From Acorus gramineus (lineage: Eukaryota; Streptophyta; Magnoliopsida; Acorales; Acoraceae), in assembly GCA_030737835.1 (NCBI GenBank), contig JAUJYN010000025.1:1302001-1366000 (forward strand): a stretch of DNA of 64,000 nt, in the 5' to 3' direction. The position numbers and the translations under genes are program-made. The notes below the pieces were generated by a model. The model was not told where the DNA came from. It searched no databases and was given only the letters and a program-made list of their open reading frames with translations. Positions 22,640 through 34,840 of this stretch are shown here, one piece after another (the first letter of the stretch is position 1; each line of letters opens with the position of its first letter).

Positions 22640-25591
22640 TGTTATATATGTGTCACTTTTAGCCTTCTGGTAACCATTGGAGCATTCTGGCAGTTTTTGA
22701 GTTTTTTTCGTTTTTTGATCGGAACCGCTAAATTTTGGACTGTTAGCTATCATCCTGAGTTTGAGGACTCCGATTGAAAATCTAACTGCATATTATGTGT
22801 CCTGGTGCCATTCCAAGCCACTCACGAAAATTTCATCGAATTTCGGTAACGTTTTAGAATTTCACAGTTCCAAAGCGTATCCGGGTTTCGACAGAGCGAA
22901 AAGTCATTTGGAGACTTGACTGGGTCAAGGTGGGCCCATGACTTGGTCAAATTGATTTGGATTTTTGTGTGGTTGGGTTGACTAGGGTCAAACCACACTT
23001 AAACCTAATCTAATCTAGCCTAAACCTAATTAATTAGCCCTAAGTTAAGTGGTGTGAGTGTGTGTGGTGTGGGTGTGAGTATAAACAAATCCCACGACTA
23101 CATCCCCCCCCACTATTCATCATCTTCTCCAAATTTCCCTCTCTCTTCCCTCTCTTTAAATCCCCCATATGACCTAGCTCTAGTGGTGGAAATCAAAAAC
23201 CCTAAGAAGAGAAAGGATAGGTAAGAACCCGATCTACCTTCCGGTGGTCTCGGATTCGAATTCCCACATGTGTGACCCCTTCTCATGCCCTCTTTTCTCC
23301 TCTGATTTCAGCAGCTTTGAGGGCTGAAGGAGATCTTGGTGGTGGTGGTCCTTGAGGTGGTGTTTCGGTGCGCGAAGAGCACCCGTTCTTCCTCCCTCCT
23401 CTTCCTCTCCAAGGGTAAGCTTTCTTTTCCTTCCTTTCTTGTTTAGATCCATGTTAGGAGGTGTTTTTGGGGTATGATATGGTTGTTGGTGGCGGTTGGT
23501 GGCCGTTGGTGGTCATTGGTGGCCGTCGGGGAGGTGGTTGGTTGGCTCAGGTAGGCTGGCAGGGCAGGCAGGCTGGCAGGCGCAAAGCAGGGCGCTGTCG
23601 GGCAGGATGGCAGGGCGCTGTCGGGCAGGATGGCAGGGCACGCGCGCGTGCGCGCGGGTGGGCAGGAGTGTGCGGGTGCTGCGCCCTGGGAGCCGTGCAA
23701 GGGCGTGCGCGCGGGGCGCTGCGCAGAGGCGCAGTGCGTGCTGTGCGCGCGGGGCCGCGTGCGGGTGCTGCGTGCAGGGGGCCGTGCGGGGGCGTGCGCG
23801 CGGAGCGCTGCGCAGAGGCACAGTGCGTGCTGTGCGCGCGCGGTGAGGCGAGCGGGTGGTGCGCGCGGGGTGCGCGTGGGGTGCTGTGCTGGGGCGCAGG
23901 GTGTGCGGGTGTGCGCGCGGGTTGCTACGCTGGGGTGCAGTGAGCACGCGGTGCACCCGGGGGGCTCGGCAGCGTGTCCGGGCATGCGGGCAGGGGCTCG
24001 GCAGTGCGTCTGGGCGCGCGGGCTGGGGCGCGGCTGTGCGCCTGGGGCGGGTGGCCGTGCGTACGGCTGCCCAGGAGTTTGGGAGTGAGTCGGGGTGCTC
24101 AGACTCGCGTGTGTACGGGCCGTATGTACGCTTGTCCGAGTGTTGGGTATTTTAGTGTATTTTTTTGTGTATTTTACTCACCGAGTTAATTACCCTAGCT
24201 TGCAGATCTTGACGGACGGTCACGCGACGACCCGGTTATTGGTGAGTGGGAAAATCCAACCCAGTAGGGAGGTGCTATATGCACTTGGGCGTATACCGTC
24301 CTCCCCTGGGGCACCATAGTTTTATATTAACTTGTGTAATATGTAATCCATGCAAGCATGATTAATATGTAGTATGCATGCTACCCTAGACCTTGTATGT
24401 TAGGGACTTGCACCCTTAGGATATGTGTAATAGCCATGCATCCTGACTCCCTATTCTCATGCTAGGAAGCTTCAACCTATGCATGTGTCCTATTAGTTTA
24501 ATTTATTAAATTAAATGCAAACTTATGTCTATTAGCATGCCTTAGGGAATATTATAAGGGGCCTTGCGAGGTCAACATTGAGACCCGGGCTAGGGTACTC
24601 CGTGTTCCTTGTTTGGTTGTCGGGATGTCCTATATTGGGACCTCATGGTGCCCTCCCAAGGTTTCTTTTCCCGATAATGTTATAATATATGATTCCCCGC
24701 ATCTTAGTTATGCGCCCTGGAGGAATTCTGAGGAATTCATGACATTTATAAGTTGAGATCAGTGTTGGCGGATCCGAGTGGATCGTATGCGTATGGATAG
24801 GCTGTTATGTTCCCTTCGTTGGATCCGTGTAGAGACTACCCCAGCGTTAGAAAGGCTGTCCCGTGAGAGGGCTCCCATCAGTAGGTACCTCCTGATTTTG
24901 GATTCGTACTGTGCTGAATGTGGGAGTAGGCCAAACGGCCTACGGAGTGGAGGAGAGACTATCGGTGGACCAAGGGTGATTAACAGCCTAGTCAGTCCCA
25001 ATATCCTATGTCACCTATTGAGGGGTGAGGGTGAGGGTGTGGTGGGTCGGCGATGTAGCGACCCACTGGATTGTGTAGTTCCTGCCACTTTGAGGCTTGA
25101 TTAATTATTTGTGGTTAATATAAATTGTGATGCATGGGTTGTGCTAGTCACTGAGCGTGTGGCTCACCCCTCGCATATATATTTTTCTACAGTTATCACC
25201 GAGTCAGATCAGAACGAGGAGCTCCCCGAGAGACTTCATCAGTAGCGGAGCAGCGCCATGTCCCGCGAGTGTTAGAGGCCATCAGCATCCTTTTTTTGAT
25301 TATATGTATATATTTCCGTGCTTGGGCACTCGTTTGTATATTATTTGGACGTATGTGTGTATATTGGCTCTCACAGGACAGTTGATTATGTATCGAGTCT
25401 GTAGTATGTTATTTAATTACAGACTCAGTCTTTTAGCTTCCGCTATCTGTGTATATATCATGTCAGCCTTGCTTTCGTCTGTGTTGTCATTTTAGTTGTT
25501 GTTTAGAGTATATTATTGATCTCCTGTTTAGACTGCTGATATCATGTATACACTTGCCGCGTCCCGAGGACGGCCGCCCTGGGGCGCGACA
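22640..25591 (+). mobile_element. Solo A-type LTR, target duplication ACTAA
   Basis: It begins TGTTATATATGTGTCAC and ends CCGCCCTGGGGCGCGACA, 2952 bp. ACTAA flanks both sides exactly (22635-22639 and 25592-25596). TATAAA lies at 23080-23085. It carries one (GGGTGA) block near 25022 and no internal region. Confidence 0.95.
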
Positions 25592-27267
25592 ACTAAACCC
25601 GAGAAGTTCCTACGTCGGATCCAACGAAGGGGAGAACAATCCCATGTTCGCAAAGCGAACCCAATGGAAAACAACTACTCTTGATACTCACTTATTACTC
25701 ACTTATCGAGATATCAAAACACAGGCATAACAACAATCCATTCAACACACTCATATTAACCTTAAAGTAGTCATAGTCCCTATACGGGAGTAACTACACA
25801 AGTTAGAGGGTCGTAACATCGCCGACCCACCCCACGCTCACCCTTTAGGGGTGTCATGGGTGTTTTCAGACTAGACCGCTCTCCACCCCTGGTCCACCCG
25901 GTAGCCTCTCCCACACTCCGTAGCTTCTACCTGGTATACTCCCACGATCAGCACTGTTCGATGTATCGGAGGTACCTACAGATGGGAGCCCTCTGTCAGG
26001 TCGAACAACTTTCCAACGCCGGGTAGTCCCTACATCGGATCCAACCAAAAGGAGAAGACAGCCTACTCGCACGGATATCATCCTCTTAGATCCGATGACA
26101 ACGATTTGTAACACTACTAATGTCATGAATTCTCAAGAACTCCTCGAGGGCGCATAAATAAGATGCGGGGAAACATTATATTATAACAACAAGGTTATAA
26201 TTTTCTCTAAGACAGGCTCATAACAATATGCTCTCATTTTGATTTAAATAAATTAAACTAAATGGGAAACATGCATAGATAGGGGCTTTCCAATCAAGGG
26301 ACATGGTGTCTAGGCATGTATGGGCCTCTATACATGGTATATGGATGCATATCCCTAGCATACAAGGTCTAATATGGCATGGTTACATCATATAAATCAT
26401 GCATTGCATAGTTTTTCATACTACAGCTAGGGGGACCCCACCGATGCGCGACGCGCGTCTATGCGGGTCGAGCGCATCCCTAGAGAGGGGGGGGGGATTG
26501 GAATCGAACCACTCACCTTACAACCCGGGACCTCGCGCATCCCATTCGATGAGATCTGCAAGGTAGGGGCATCCGACTTGGTGAGTAACAACACAATTTA
26601 CACATAGAAATCATTAGAAAACCCCATACTCGGACAAGCATGCATACGGGCTCGCACGCATGCGAGCACGTACGTACGCACGCGAGTCCGAGTGCCCCGA
26701 CACCTACCCGAACCCTCGGGCAGCGACACGCATGCCCCCCCCCCCCGCACGCGCACGCACGAATGCGCATGCACCCCAGCACCCTTGGCGCACTGCACGT
26801 CCAGCTGGCGCGCCCTCGCAGAACCCCCGCGCACGCCCCAGCACACGCACGCACGCGCATGCACGCGTGCACGCGCACTGGTCCCCAGCCCCGCACCCAG
26901 GCGGATGCCCAGGCGCACTGCTCTGCGCGCGCACACCCCCGCTCGCCCCAGCACCCGTGCGTACCCGCGCGCCCCAGCACCCGCGCGCACCCGCACGACC
27001 ACTCCTCACGCACCCGCGCGCGTCTGCGCGCCCGACTGCACCTGCCAGGGCCCTCCTGTGCTCGCCTACGCGCGCACGCGCGCAAACAGCTCCCGATGCG
27101 CGCCCAGCCAACCCTAACCCCATTTTAACCCTTCCCAACCCCTCACACACACCCTAACACATCTACCCAACATGCATGACCCTCCCAACCAACCCTAAGC
27201 TATAAAATCAAGAAAAGAAGGGGAAAGGCTCACCTTTGGAGGGGAAATGTAAGGGGGAGGCTCGGGG

Positions 27268-30258
27268 TGTTGTGTCTGTGTCATTTGGAGCGCTCTGTTT
27301 GAAGATTTGGGTACATAATTTTTTTTTTCCTAAGTTATGTATTCCTGATTTGGTGTTTGGATTTGATTTTGTTAAAATCCAAGATGAAGAGGTTTAAATA
27401 TGAGTTTACTATGAGATGTCCAGTTTTGAGTTAGCTTTCGCACAGAAGTGGAATTAGATCAATTGGATTCTTGTAGTAAAAGTTATGGGTATTTTTCCAA
27501 GTATACCCCGGGGATGGAAATTCTGGCAGCAGCCCTGTTCCATGTTCGATTCTAATTTCGGATTAGCTAGAGGGATTATCTGATCATGGCATAAACATGA
27601 AAGTTGTAGATAATCTTCTTAGCTTTCCATCGGTCTTGGAATCAAGCAATTCGGAGCTGTATCGGGGAAGTTATGGCTGTTCCAGTGAAGCTTGCGCAGA
27701 ATTTCTAGTCGGAGGGCGACTTAGTAATTCCCCCTTAGATATTTTGATAAATATCTCTTTCTCTCTCTCTCCCCTCCCAAAAATCCCACGACTAACACTT
27801 TTTTCTCTTCTTCTCTCTTTTCAAACCCTCCCCACCAAGTGTTTGATAAAATGATTCAATGAGAAGATGAGAAGGAGGTGGTGGAGGAAGAAGAGGTTTG
27901 TGCTTGTGTGTTGTTGATGTTGTTTGTTCTCCCCTATCTCAAGCTCCCTTTCCATGGATCTCCCCCCCCCTGTTTTTTCTGCTGAAGAGGAGGCTGAGGA
28001 GAGGCTAGAGGCGGTGGTGGTGGTTGAGGTGGTCGCGGGTGCGTCGAGGGCCCCCGAACCTCCCCCTTTTGTTCCCCCTCCAAGGTGAGCTCCTCCCCTC
28101 CTTTTCTTGATATTTTTGGCTTAAGGGGATGTTGGGAAGGTCATGCATGTGGGGTAGATGTGTTAGGGTGTGTGTGAGGGGTTGGGATGGGTGAAAATGT
28201 GGTTAGAATGGGCTGGGCGCGTGCTGGGCGTCGTCTGCGCGCGTGCGCGCGCAGGCGGGCGCGCAGACGCGCGCGGGCGTGTGAGCGCGGGTGCAGGCGG
28301 GAGCGGGGGTGCGAGCGGGGGTGCGCGGGAGTGCGCGCGGGTGCGCGTGGGCGCGCGCGGGCAGGGCACCTGGGCAATGCGCCTGGGTGCGGGGCAGGGC
28401 GCCTGGGCGCGGAGCTGGGGACCAGTGCGTGCGCGTGCTGGAGCGTGCGCGCTGGGCTGAACGCGCGGTGCGCGCGGACGCGCGCGAGCGTGCGCGTGCG
28501 TGCGGCAGTGCGTCGGGGCGCGCGGGCAGGCGCGCGGCAGTGCGCCGATGGTGCCGGCGTGCGTGCGTGCGTGCCCATCCGTGCATGCGGGTGCGGGTGG
28601 CCGGGGGTTCGAGAATGAGTTGGGGTGCTCAGGCTCGCGTGCGTACGGGCCGTATGTATGTTTGCCCGAGTATTGTGTATTGTTAGTGTATTTTTGGGGT
28701 ATTTGTATATTTTACTCACCGAGTTGATTACCCTGTCTTGCAGATCTTGACGGACGGTCGCGCGACGACCCGGCTACCGCTGAGTGGGACAATCCAACCC
28801 AGTTGGGAGGCGCTATATGCACTTGGGCGTATACCGTCCTCCCCTGGGGCACCATAGATTAATATTAACCTGTTTAATATGTAATCCATGCTAGTATGAT
28901 TGATATGTAGTATGCATGCTACCCTAGACTGATTATGTTAGGGACTTGCACCCTTAGGTTGTGTAAGAGCCATGCACCCTGTCACCTTGTTATCATGCTA
29001 GGAAAGTCTCGGCCTTTGTATGCTCCTATTAGTTTAATTTGTTAAACTAAATGCAACTGGTAATATTATTGCATGCCTTAGGGAATATTAAGGGGCCTTG
29101 CGAGGTCAACATTGAGACCCGGGCTAGGGTGCTCCGTGTTCCTTGTTTGGTTGTCGGGATGTCCTATATCGGGACCTCATGGTGCCCTCCCAAGGTTTCT
29201 TTTCCCGTCTATACTAATGCATGTTCCCCGCATCTTGGTTATGCGTCCTGGAGGAATTCTGATGAATTCAAGACACTAGAGTTGTAGAGATGTGTTGTCA
29301 GCGGATCCGAGTGGATCATATGCGTGTGGGTAGGCTGTTTTCTCTTCCCTTTGTTGGATCCGTGTAGGGACTCCTCAGCGTTAGACAAGCTATCTTAACA
29401 GAGGGCTCCCATCAGTAGGCACCTCCTGATCTTGGACTCGAACTGTGCTGAATGTGGGAGTAGACCAAGAAAGCTACAGTGTGGAGGAGAGGCTATCGGT
29501 GGACCAAGGGTGATTAACAGCCTAGTCAGTCCCAATATCCTATGTCACCTGTTGAGGGGTGAGGGTGAGGGTGTATGGATGTGTATGGATGATTATCAGT
29601 CCCAATATCCTATGTCACCTATTGAGGGGTGAGGGTGAGGGTGTATGGATGTGTTTGGATGATTATAAGTCCCAATATCCTATGTCACCTATTGAGGGGT
29701 GAGGGTGAGGGTGTGGTGGTTCGGCGATGTACAAACTACTGGATTTATGTTGTTATGCCACTTTGAGGCTAGTTGCTGATTAATTGTGGTTAATATAGAT
29801 TGTGATGCATGGGTTGTGCTGTTCATTGAGCCTGTGGCTCACCCCTCACATAATATTATTTCTCCAGAGTTATCTGAGTCAGAACTGAAGGAAGAGCTCC
29901 CCGATGGACTTCATCAGTAGCGGAGTAGCGCCACGTCCCGCGAGTATCAGAGGCTATCAGCATCCCTTGTGATTGTATGTATTATATTCCGTGCTTGGGC
30001 ACGCGTTTGTATTGTATTTGGATGTCATTGTATATATTGGCTCTCACAGGACAGTTGATTATGTATCGAGTCTGTAATATGTTTTTGGATTACAGATTCA
30101 GTCTTTTAGCTTCCGCTTTTGGTGTATATATTATGTCAGCCCTGCTTTTGCTGTCTGTGTTGTCATTTTAGCCGTTGTGTGAGTATGTTATTGAACTCCT
30201 GTTTATACTGATATCATATATACACTTGCCGCATCCCGAGGACGCCCGGGGCGTGACA
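27268..30258 (+). mobile_element. Solo LTR with B-type head and A-type body
   Basis: It begins TGTTGTGTCTGTGTCATT (B-type) and ends CGCCCGGGGCGTGACA after CTTGCCGCATCCC (A-type), 2991 bp. CGGGG flanks both sides exactly (27263-27267 and 30259-30263). The first roughly 900 bp match 41307-42200 (a B LTR), whereas from about 28600 on it follows A LTRs, including GTCGCGCGAC at 28757-28766 and a triplicated (GGGTGA) block at 29527-29735. No internal region. Confidence 0.92.
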
Positions 30259-33208
30259 CGGGGGCCCTCGATGCACCCGCGACCACCTCAACCGCCACCA
30301 CCACTACCACCACTACCACCACCTCCTCAGCCTCCTTGGCTGCAAATCAGGGGGGAAGGATCATGAGGGGGAGCTTGAGAGAAGAGAAGATCAACAACAC
30401 ATGAACAAACACTCACCATCACTTCCTCCTCCACCATCTCCTTCTCATTGGGACATTAACACAAACACCTAGGGGGGCTTTGAAAAGAGAGAAGAGAGGG
30501 CCAAGAAATGGACGTGGAAGTGAGAGGGAGAGAGAGAGAGAGAGAAGATATTTTGGGGCACACATAAATATCTAAAGAGGGATGGAAATGACCATTTCAT
30601 CCCTGACTTAGAAATTCTACGCATGCTTCACTGGAACAGCCATAACTTCCTCAATATAGCTCCGAATTGCACAATTCTAATTCCGTTGGAAATCTAAGAA
30701 GATTATCTACAACTTTTATGTTTATGCCAAGATCAAATAATCTCTCCAGATATTCCGAAATTAGAGCTAAACATAGAGCAGGGCTGCTGCCAGAATTTCC
30801 CTCCCCGGGGTATACTTGGTAAAATACCCATAACTTTTACTACATGAATCCAGTTGACCTAATTCCACTTTTGTACGAAAGCTAACTCAAAACTGGACAT
30901 CTCATAATAAAATCATATTTAAACCTCTTCATCTTGGATTTTAACAAAATCAAATCCAAATACCAAATTGGAAATACATAACTTCGAGGAAAAAAATTAT
31001 GTACCCAAATTTTCAATCAGGGCGCTCCAAATGACACAGGCACAACATTCTTCCCCTCTTAGGAAATTTAGTCCTTGAAATTTAAGGAAACCAATAGGGA
31101 AGACCGAAAGTATCATGCATAGACCCTTTTGCTCCCAAGTGGTCTTTGCACCGGACTGGCGCTACCAACACACTATAATCAAAGGAACGGTCTTAGCGTG
31201 GAGCCTCTTCTCATGCTGGTCTCTGACCTCGATCCACTGCTCCACGAACGACAAATCCAGCTTGAGAATGAGATGGTCGAACAGAATGACATGAGCAGGA
31301 TCTTGGACATAACGCCTTGGCCATGAGACAAGGACGACGTCGTGGGCATGAGCCAGCTGTGGGGGAAAGGCTACATGACAAGCCACCTCCCCAGTCCACT
31401 CAATGACGAGAAATAGTCCCATTAAAGAGCCAACTTAGCTTACCCCGAACGTTGAAACAGAGGATGTCCTTTAACTGGGACACCTTCAAGAAAAGCATGG
31501 TCGCCAAACCCAAAGGTAAGCTCCTAGCAATGATGACCTGCATAGCCCTTCTGTCGGTTCTGGGAGGTGCAAATGCACACACGAACCAACCTGGCCACCG
31601 CAAGGTCAAACAACTAACTTATGGCCCCTCCAACTGGCGCTCCTCAACCGTCCCAACACAAGGGAGGTATAAAACTGCGCCTGTAGAGTGCCTTTCACAG
31701 ATCCATCTGGGTGCTCGAATGGCAGTCATCTTGCAGGCATACCCCAACAAATGGGTGGTGCCTCACCCAACTGCCCTCATCATCGAGCACGCAGGCACTT
31801 AGCATGTCCTCCAAGGTCTGAATCGTCCTCTTTGTCTGGCTGACCATCGGCAATGAAACGCTATACTTAAATGGAGGCTCGCGCCAAAGCTTGCCAAGGC
31901 TGCGCTACAACCTCAAAGTAACCCCCTCGTCTCAACCGAAAATAGCGCCGACCGGAGTGCCATGAAGACGAACAATCGCGAAGGTGGAAACCCACATCAA
32001 GGCGTCTAGAGACTCAATCAGTCGGATTAGGGAGGGAAGCGCGGACTTAGTCAGTCGGTCAATGATCACCTAGACGGCGTCGTGACCCGAACGTGACATT
32101 AGCGAGTCCGCAACAATCCCTGATAACCCACTCCCACGTCCACTGAGGAATCTCGATGGACTGACGCTTTCCACTCAATGATGATTCTCAAACTTTGCCT
32201 GAGGGTATGCCAACCTGGGGAAACAAGGTCACCCATATCACCTTTTCATCGCCCCACAGCAATCCCAATGAAGACTACCTCAAAGTAGTCCACGAAAGCC
32301 CAATAAAACTTTTGAGATCCTCGAAGGCATCCGGCGCATTCGTCAACCCCGATGGCAGTACTTAAAACTCGTAGTGCCTAAACGGTCACGAAAGGCCATC
32401 TACGGGATGTCTAACTCCCGGATCTCTAACTTATGGTACCCTTGTGCGAAGATCGATCTAACAGCAGACACTCGCTCCCAGAGCTGGTCAAATGTAATTG
32501 ATCTTCAACCTCCACAGGGAGATCAAAACAACACCTCGAACAATTAAGTCCAGATTCTGCTCCTCGAGCATGGCTAGCGCTCATGGTGACACTTACACGC
32601 TTAGTAAGCCGCTCAACCGCACTTAATCCACAAGACACGCAATTAGGGGTCGTCGGACCTCGACAATGCCTATGCGACGTCATCTATCTGATAGGGCGGT
32701 TGAGTCCCATCACGAACGCTAGCATCGCGTCTCCTTATTTGCGACCAATGTGGGGCAAAACGCGACAGTATCCACAACTGTGCTTCACATGCCGCCAGAG
32801 ATAGGTCGCTCAACTATAATCATTGGAACTCCAGCATCCTGCACTCCATGGGCAGATTCATCACGGGGAGTCCACGCTCTCGACATCATCCAGTAGCACT
32901 CTCTCGGTGTGGCCTCTACCTGGTAGCCTCCCAAGCCCGCTATCTCTGCCATATGGGCGCACCAACAAGCATAGCATCTGGGAGCACCTCACAGGGCTCT
33001 GGCCTCAACCGGGCAGCTACAACGCACCATGATATATCGAAGTGACTCCAGATGCCACTATGGAACCCTGTTCACAAGCAATCGCCCACCAAGCTGCAAT
33101 AGGATGTACCCAATCCCGATCGTACGCATCACCACTCGCTACAGCACCTTCCAAGTGAGAGGGAAAAATCCACCATCAATTTGATGCTTCAAAGGTATTC
33201 CTTGACTG

Positions 33209-33326
33209 GGAAAAGAAACCTTGGGAGGGCACCATGAGGTCCCGATATAGGATATCCCGACAACCAAACAAGGAACACGGAGTACCCTAGCCCGGGTCTC
33301 AACGCTGACCCTGCAAGGCCCCTTAA
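33209..33326 (-). repeat. LTR-like block inside an element interior
   Basis: This stretch (AAACCTTGGGAGGGCACCATGAGG.. through ..CTGCAAGGCCCCTTAAT) matches the conserved A-LTR block at about 3655-3772 and 5790-5908. It lies about 440 bp from the primer site, inside the internal region and without LTR ends. A shorter related trace sits at about 60360-60405 in the last element's interior. Confidence 0.75.
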
Positions 33327-33746
33327 TCCTGAGTAGGAAGACTGGAAGAAGACATCGCCCCTTAATGAGCAATACGCCACATCCTCAACACTTGAAACTG
33401 GCGCCGCACGCAAACTCCATGGTTACCAGCGATACCGATACACGGGAAAGAGCTCCATTATCGAGATGCAATCCATACCTTAGAAATTGCAACCAATTCA
33501 TCACTATCACACTACTGGGCTGGAATCTCCTACCCAAACCTTAATCCCGCACAAGAGATCTAACAACTGACCCTAACCAGTCGACCCAATCGACAGCTTA
33601 AGGGTGGGTCCAGGGGGTCGCGTCCACGTCAACGGATGCGAGGAGGCATGTCAGCAACCTAAGATAACTTCTAAAACAAGAGTACTCGGATGACAATCCT
33701 ATGACTCATCATCTATACGACTAGACTTAGGCTCTGACAGGACCAG

Positions 33747-33758
33747 GCTCTGATACCA
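33747..33758 (-). other. Primer-binding site, initiator Met tRNA type
   Basis: On the minus strand this reads TGGTATCAGAGC, five bases after the LTR end TGACA + AAAGT. It is the common plant tRNA-iMet primer site. The same motif (TGGTATCAGAGGC) is at 57274-57286. Confidence 0.92.
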
Positions 33759-33763
33759 ACTTT

Positions 33764-34065
33764 TGTCACGCCCCAGGGCGGCCGTCCCCGAGACGTGGCA
33801 ATAATATAATATCAGCTATCAATACCTGAGGTCAATAAAGACACTAACAACAATACACAAGGCGGCAAAGCAAGATAATGATAACTGACTAAAAAGCGGA
33901 AGCATAATATATAAACAATGTCTGTAAATCAAAAACATTATTACAGACCCGAATACACAATCAATGTCCTGTGAAAGCCAAGTCTAGACCAAAGAAAATA
34001 CAACCTGTGCTACATGCACGATTTACAAAGCATAAAATGACTCTAGGAATGCTGACAACCTTGCA
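33764..34065 (-). repeat. Partial 5' LTR (B type)
   Basis: It begins TGTCACGCCCCAGGGCGG and matches 18618-18920 with about 15 differences over 302 bp. It abuts the primer-binding site, which identifies it as the 5' LTR of the element to its left. Only its first 302 bp are present. Confidence 0.85.
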
Positions 34066-34840
34066 ATAACAGCAAGGAAAAAAGGAAAAAGGCCATAGAC
34101 TTTCTAACACACTATATTTCTCCAGTTTACAGATTTTAAATCTTTTTGTCGTTGCTCCAGGAAGCAATGATTCTACATTGTAATTCAAATCCATCTTTTA
34201 TCATGCCTTCTACACTTGGTAGAATAAAAGATGTCCAAATATCATCTCACAAAAGCTTTAAAATTTTATATGCACTGGATCCTGATGTTACGAATAAATA
34301 AAACATACACATTGTTTTTACCACCTTTAGCCTAAAAAGAAAAAAGATGTGCATACATATGAGTGACATAAGCACAAATTTGGACATCAATTTTAAATAG
34401 ACCATCAAACAACTTCAAACTGTGTATGGAGGGGGAACATTCTCTGACTTCTGGATAAATCAGGTGTAAGAAAAAATATAAAGGATTAAATTAAAGAAAA
34501 AAACACACAGATATGCAGATCCAATGAGAACAAACATTTTGGAAGTTGAGTGACAAAATCTACTCATGCGCTTTCCATCACAGCTCCAAGAACTCAAAGC
34601 TCTGTATGCCAAATTCACATTCAGTGCCATCCTTTACATACAATTCTTATATCTAATTCCAGTATATCACATTCATTCCTTTCAAATATGATAATAGTTC
34701 TCAACCCAAGACTTCCATGATTTCATCAATTATCATACTATGAGTCATAACATTCTGATTAAAATGTTTGTTATCGGTGAAAGGTATATATTGATATAAG
34801 CTGGGCATGTCCGGATAAAAATTTATATATTGTCTAATTA
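34066..34840. other. AT-rich flank; one short coding-like stretch
   Basis: The DNA is AT-rich without LTR landmarks. On the minus strand 34071-34194 encodes a compositionally normal stretch starting MDLNYNVESLLPGATTKR, followed by CAAGGTTG-like sequence at the LTR junction. I do not recognise it; it might be a host exon or captured gene piece, or chance. Nothing else is seen. Confidence 0.35.

Larger units (their letters stand above)
18618..31047 (-). repeat. 3' LTR (B type), split by three nested LTRs
   Basis: It starts TGTCACACCCCAGGGCGGCC and ends AAATGACACAGGCACAACA, TG..CA on its own strand. Removing the insertions at 18943, 22640 and 27268 leaves about 3.5 kb. Segments: 18618-18942, 21917-22639, 25592-27267 and 30259-31047. 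The B-specific block AAGACCACGCCATAGG..CCAGCTCCACGCC is at 21934-21965, and the GC-rich island is at about 26640-27110. Confidence 0.85.
31048..33763 (-). mobile_element. Decayed internal region with pol remnants
   Basis: It follows a TTCTTCCCCTCTTAGG polypurine-tract complement at 31048-31063. Around 31162-31422 the minus strand still shows an integrase-tail/chromodomain resemblance to the first element (GEVACHVAFPPQLAHAHDVV and DLSFVEQWIE are recognisable). RT-like remnants lie around 32300-32500. A block resembling the LTR interior is at 33209-33326. Heavily decayed, with many breaks; no gene product is proposed. Confidence 0.75.
18618..34065 (-). mobile_element. B-type Ty3/gypsy LTR element, decayed
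   Basis: On the minus strand it runs from a partial 5' LTR (33764-34065), a tRNA-iMet primer site (33747-33758) and a short internal region (31048-33763) to a 3' LTR (18618-31047) that holds three later LTR insertions. The two LTRs can be compared over about 300 bp and differ at about 15 positions, so this element is clearly older than the one at 2633-16349. The flanking 5-mers ATAAT (18613-18617) and ATAAC (34066-34070) match at four of five, which may be the original duplication. The internal region is too short for a complete gag-pol; the element is broken, with many breaks. Confidence 0.8.

Noticed and set aside
33747-33758. tRNA-Met gene
   Set aside because: Only the short primer-binding match is present; there is no cloverleaf or internal promoter boxes.
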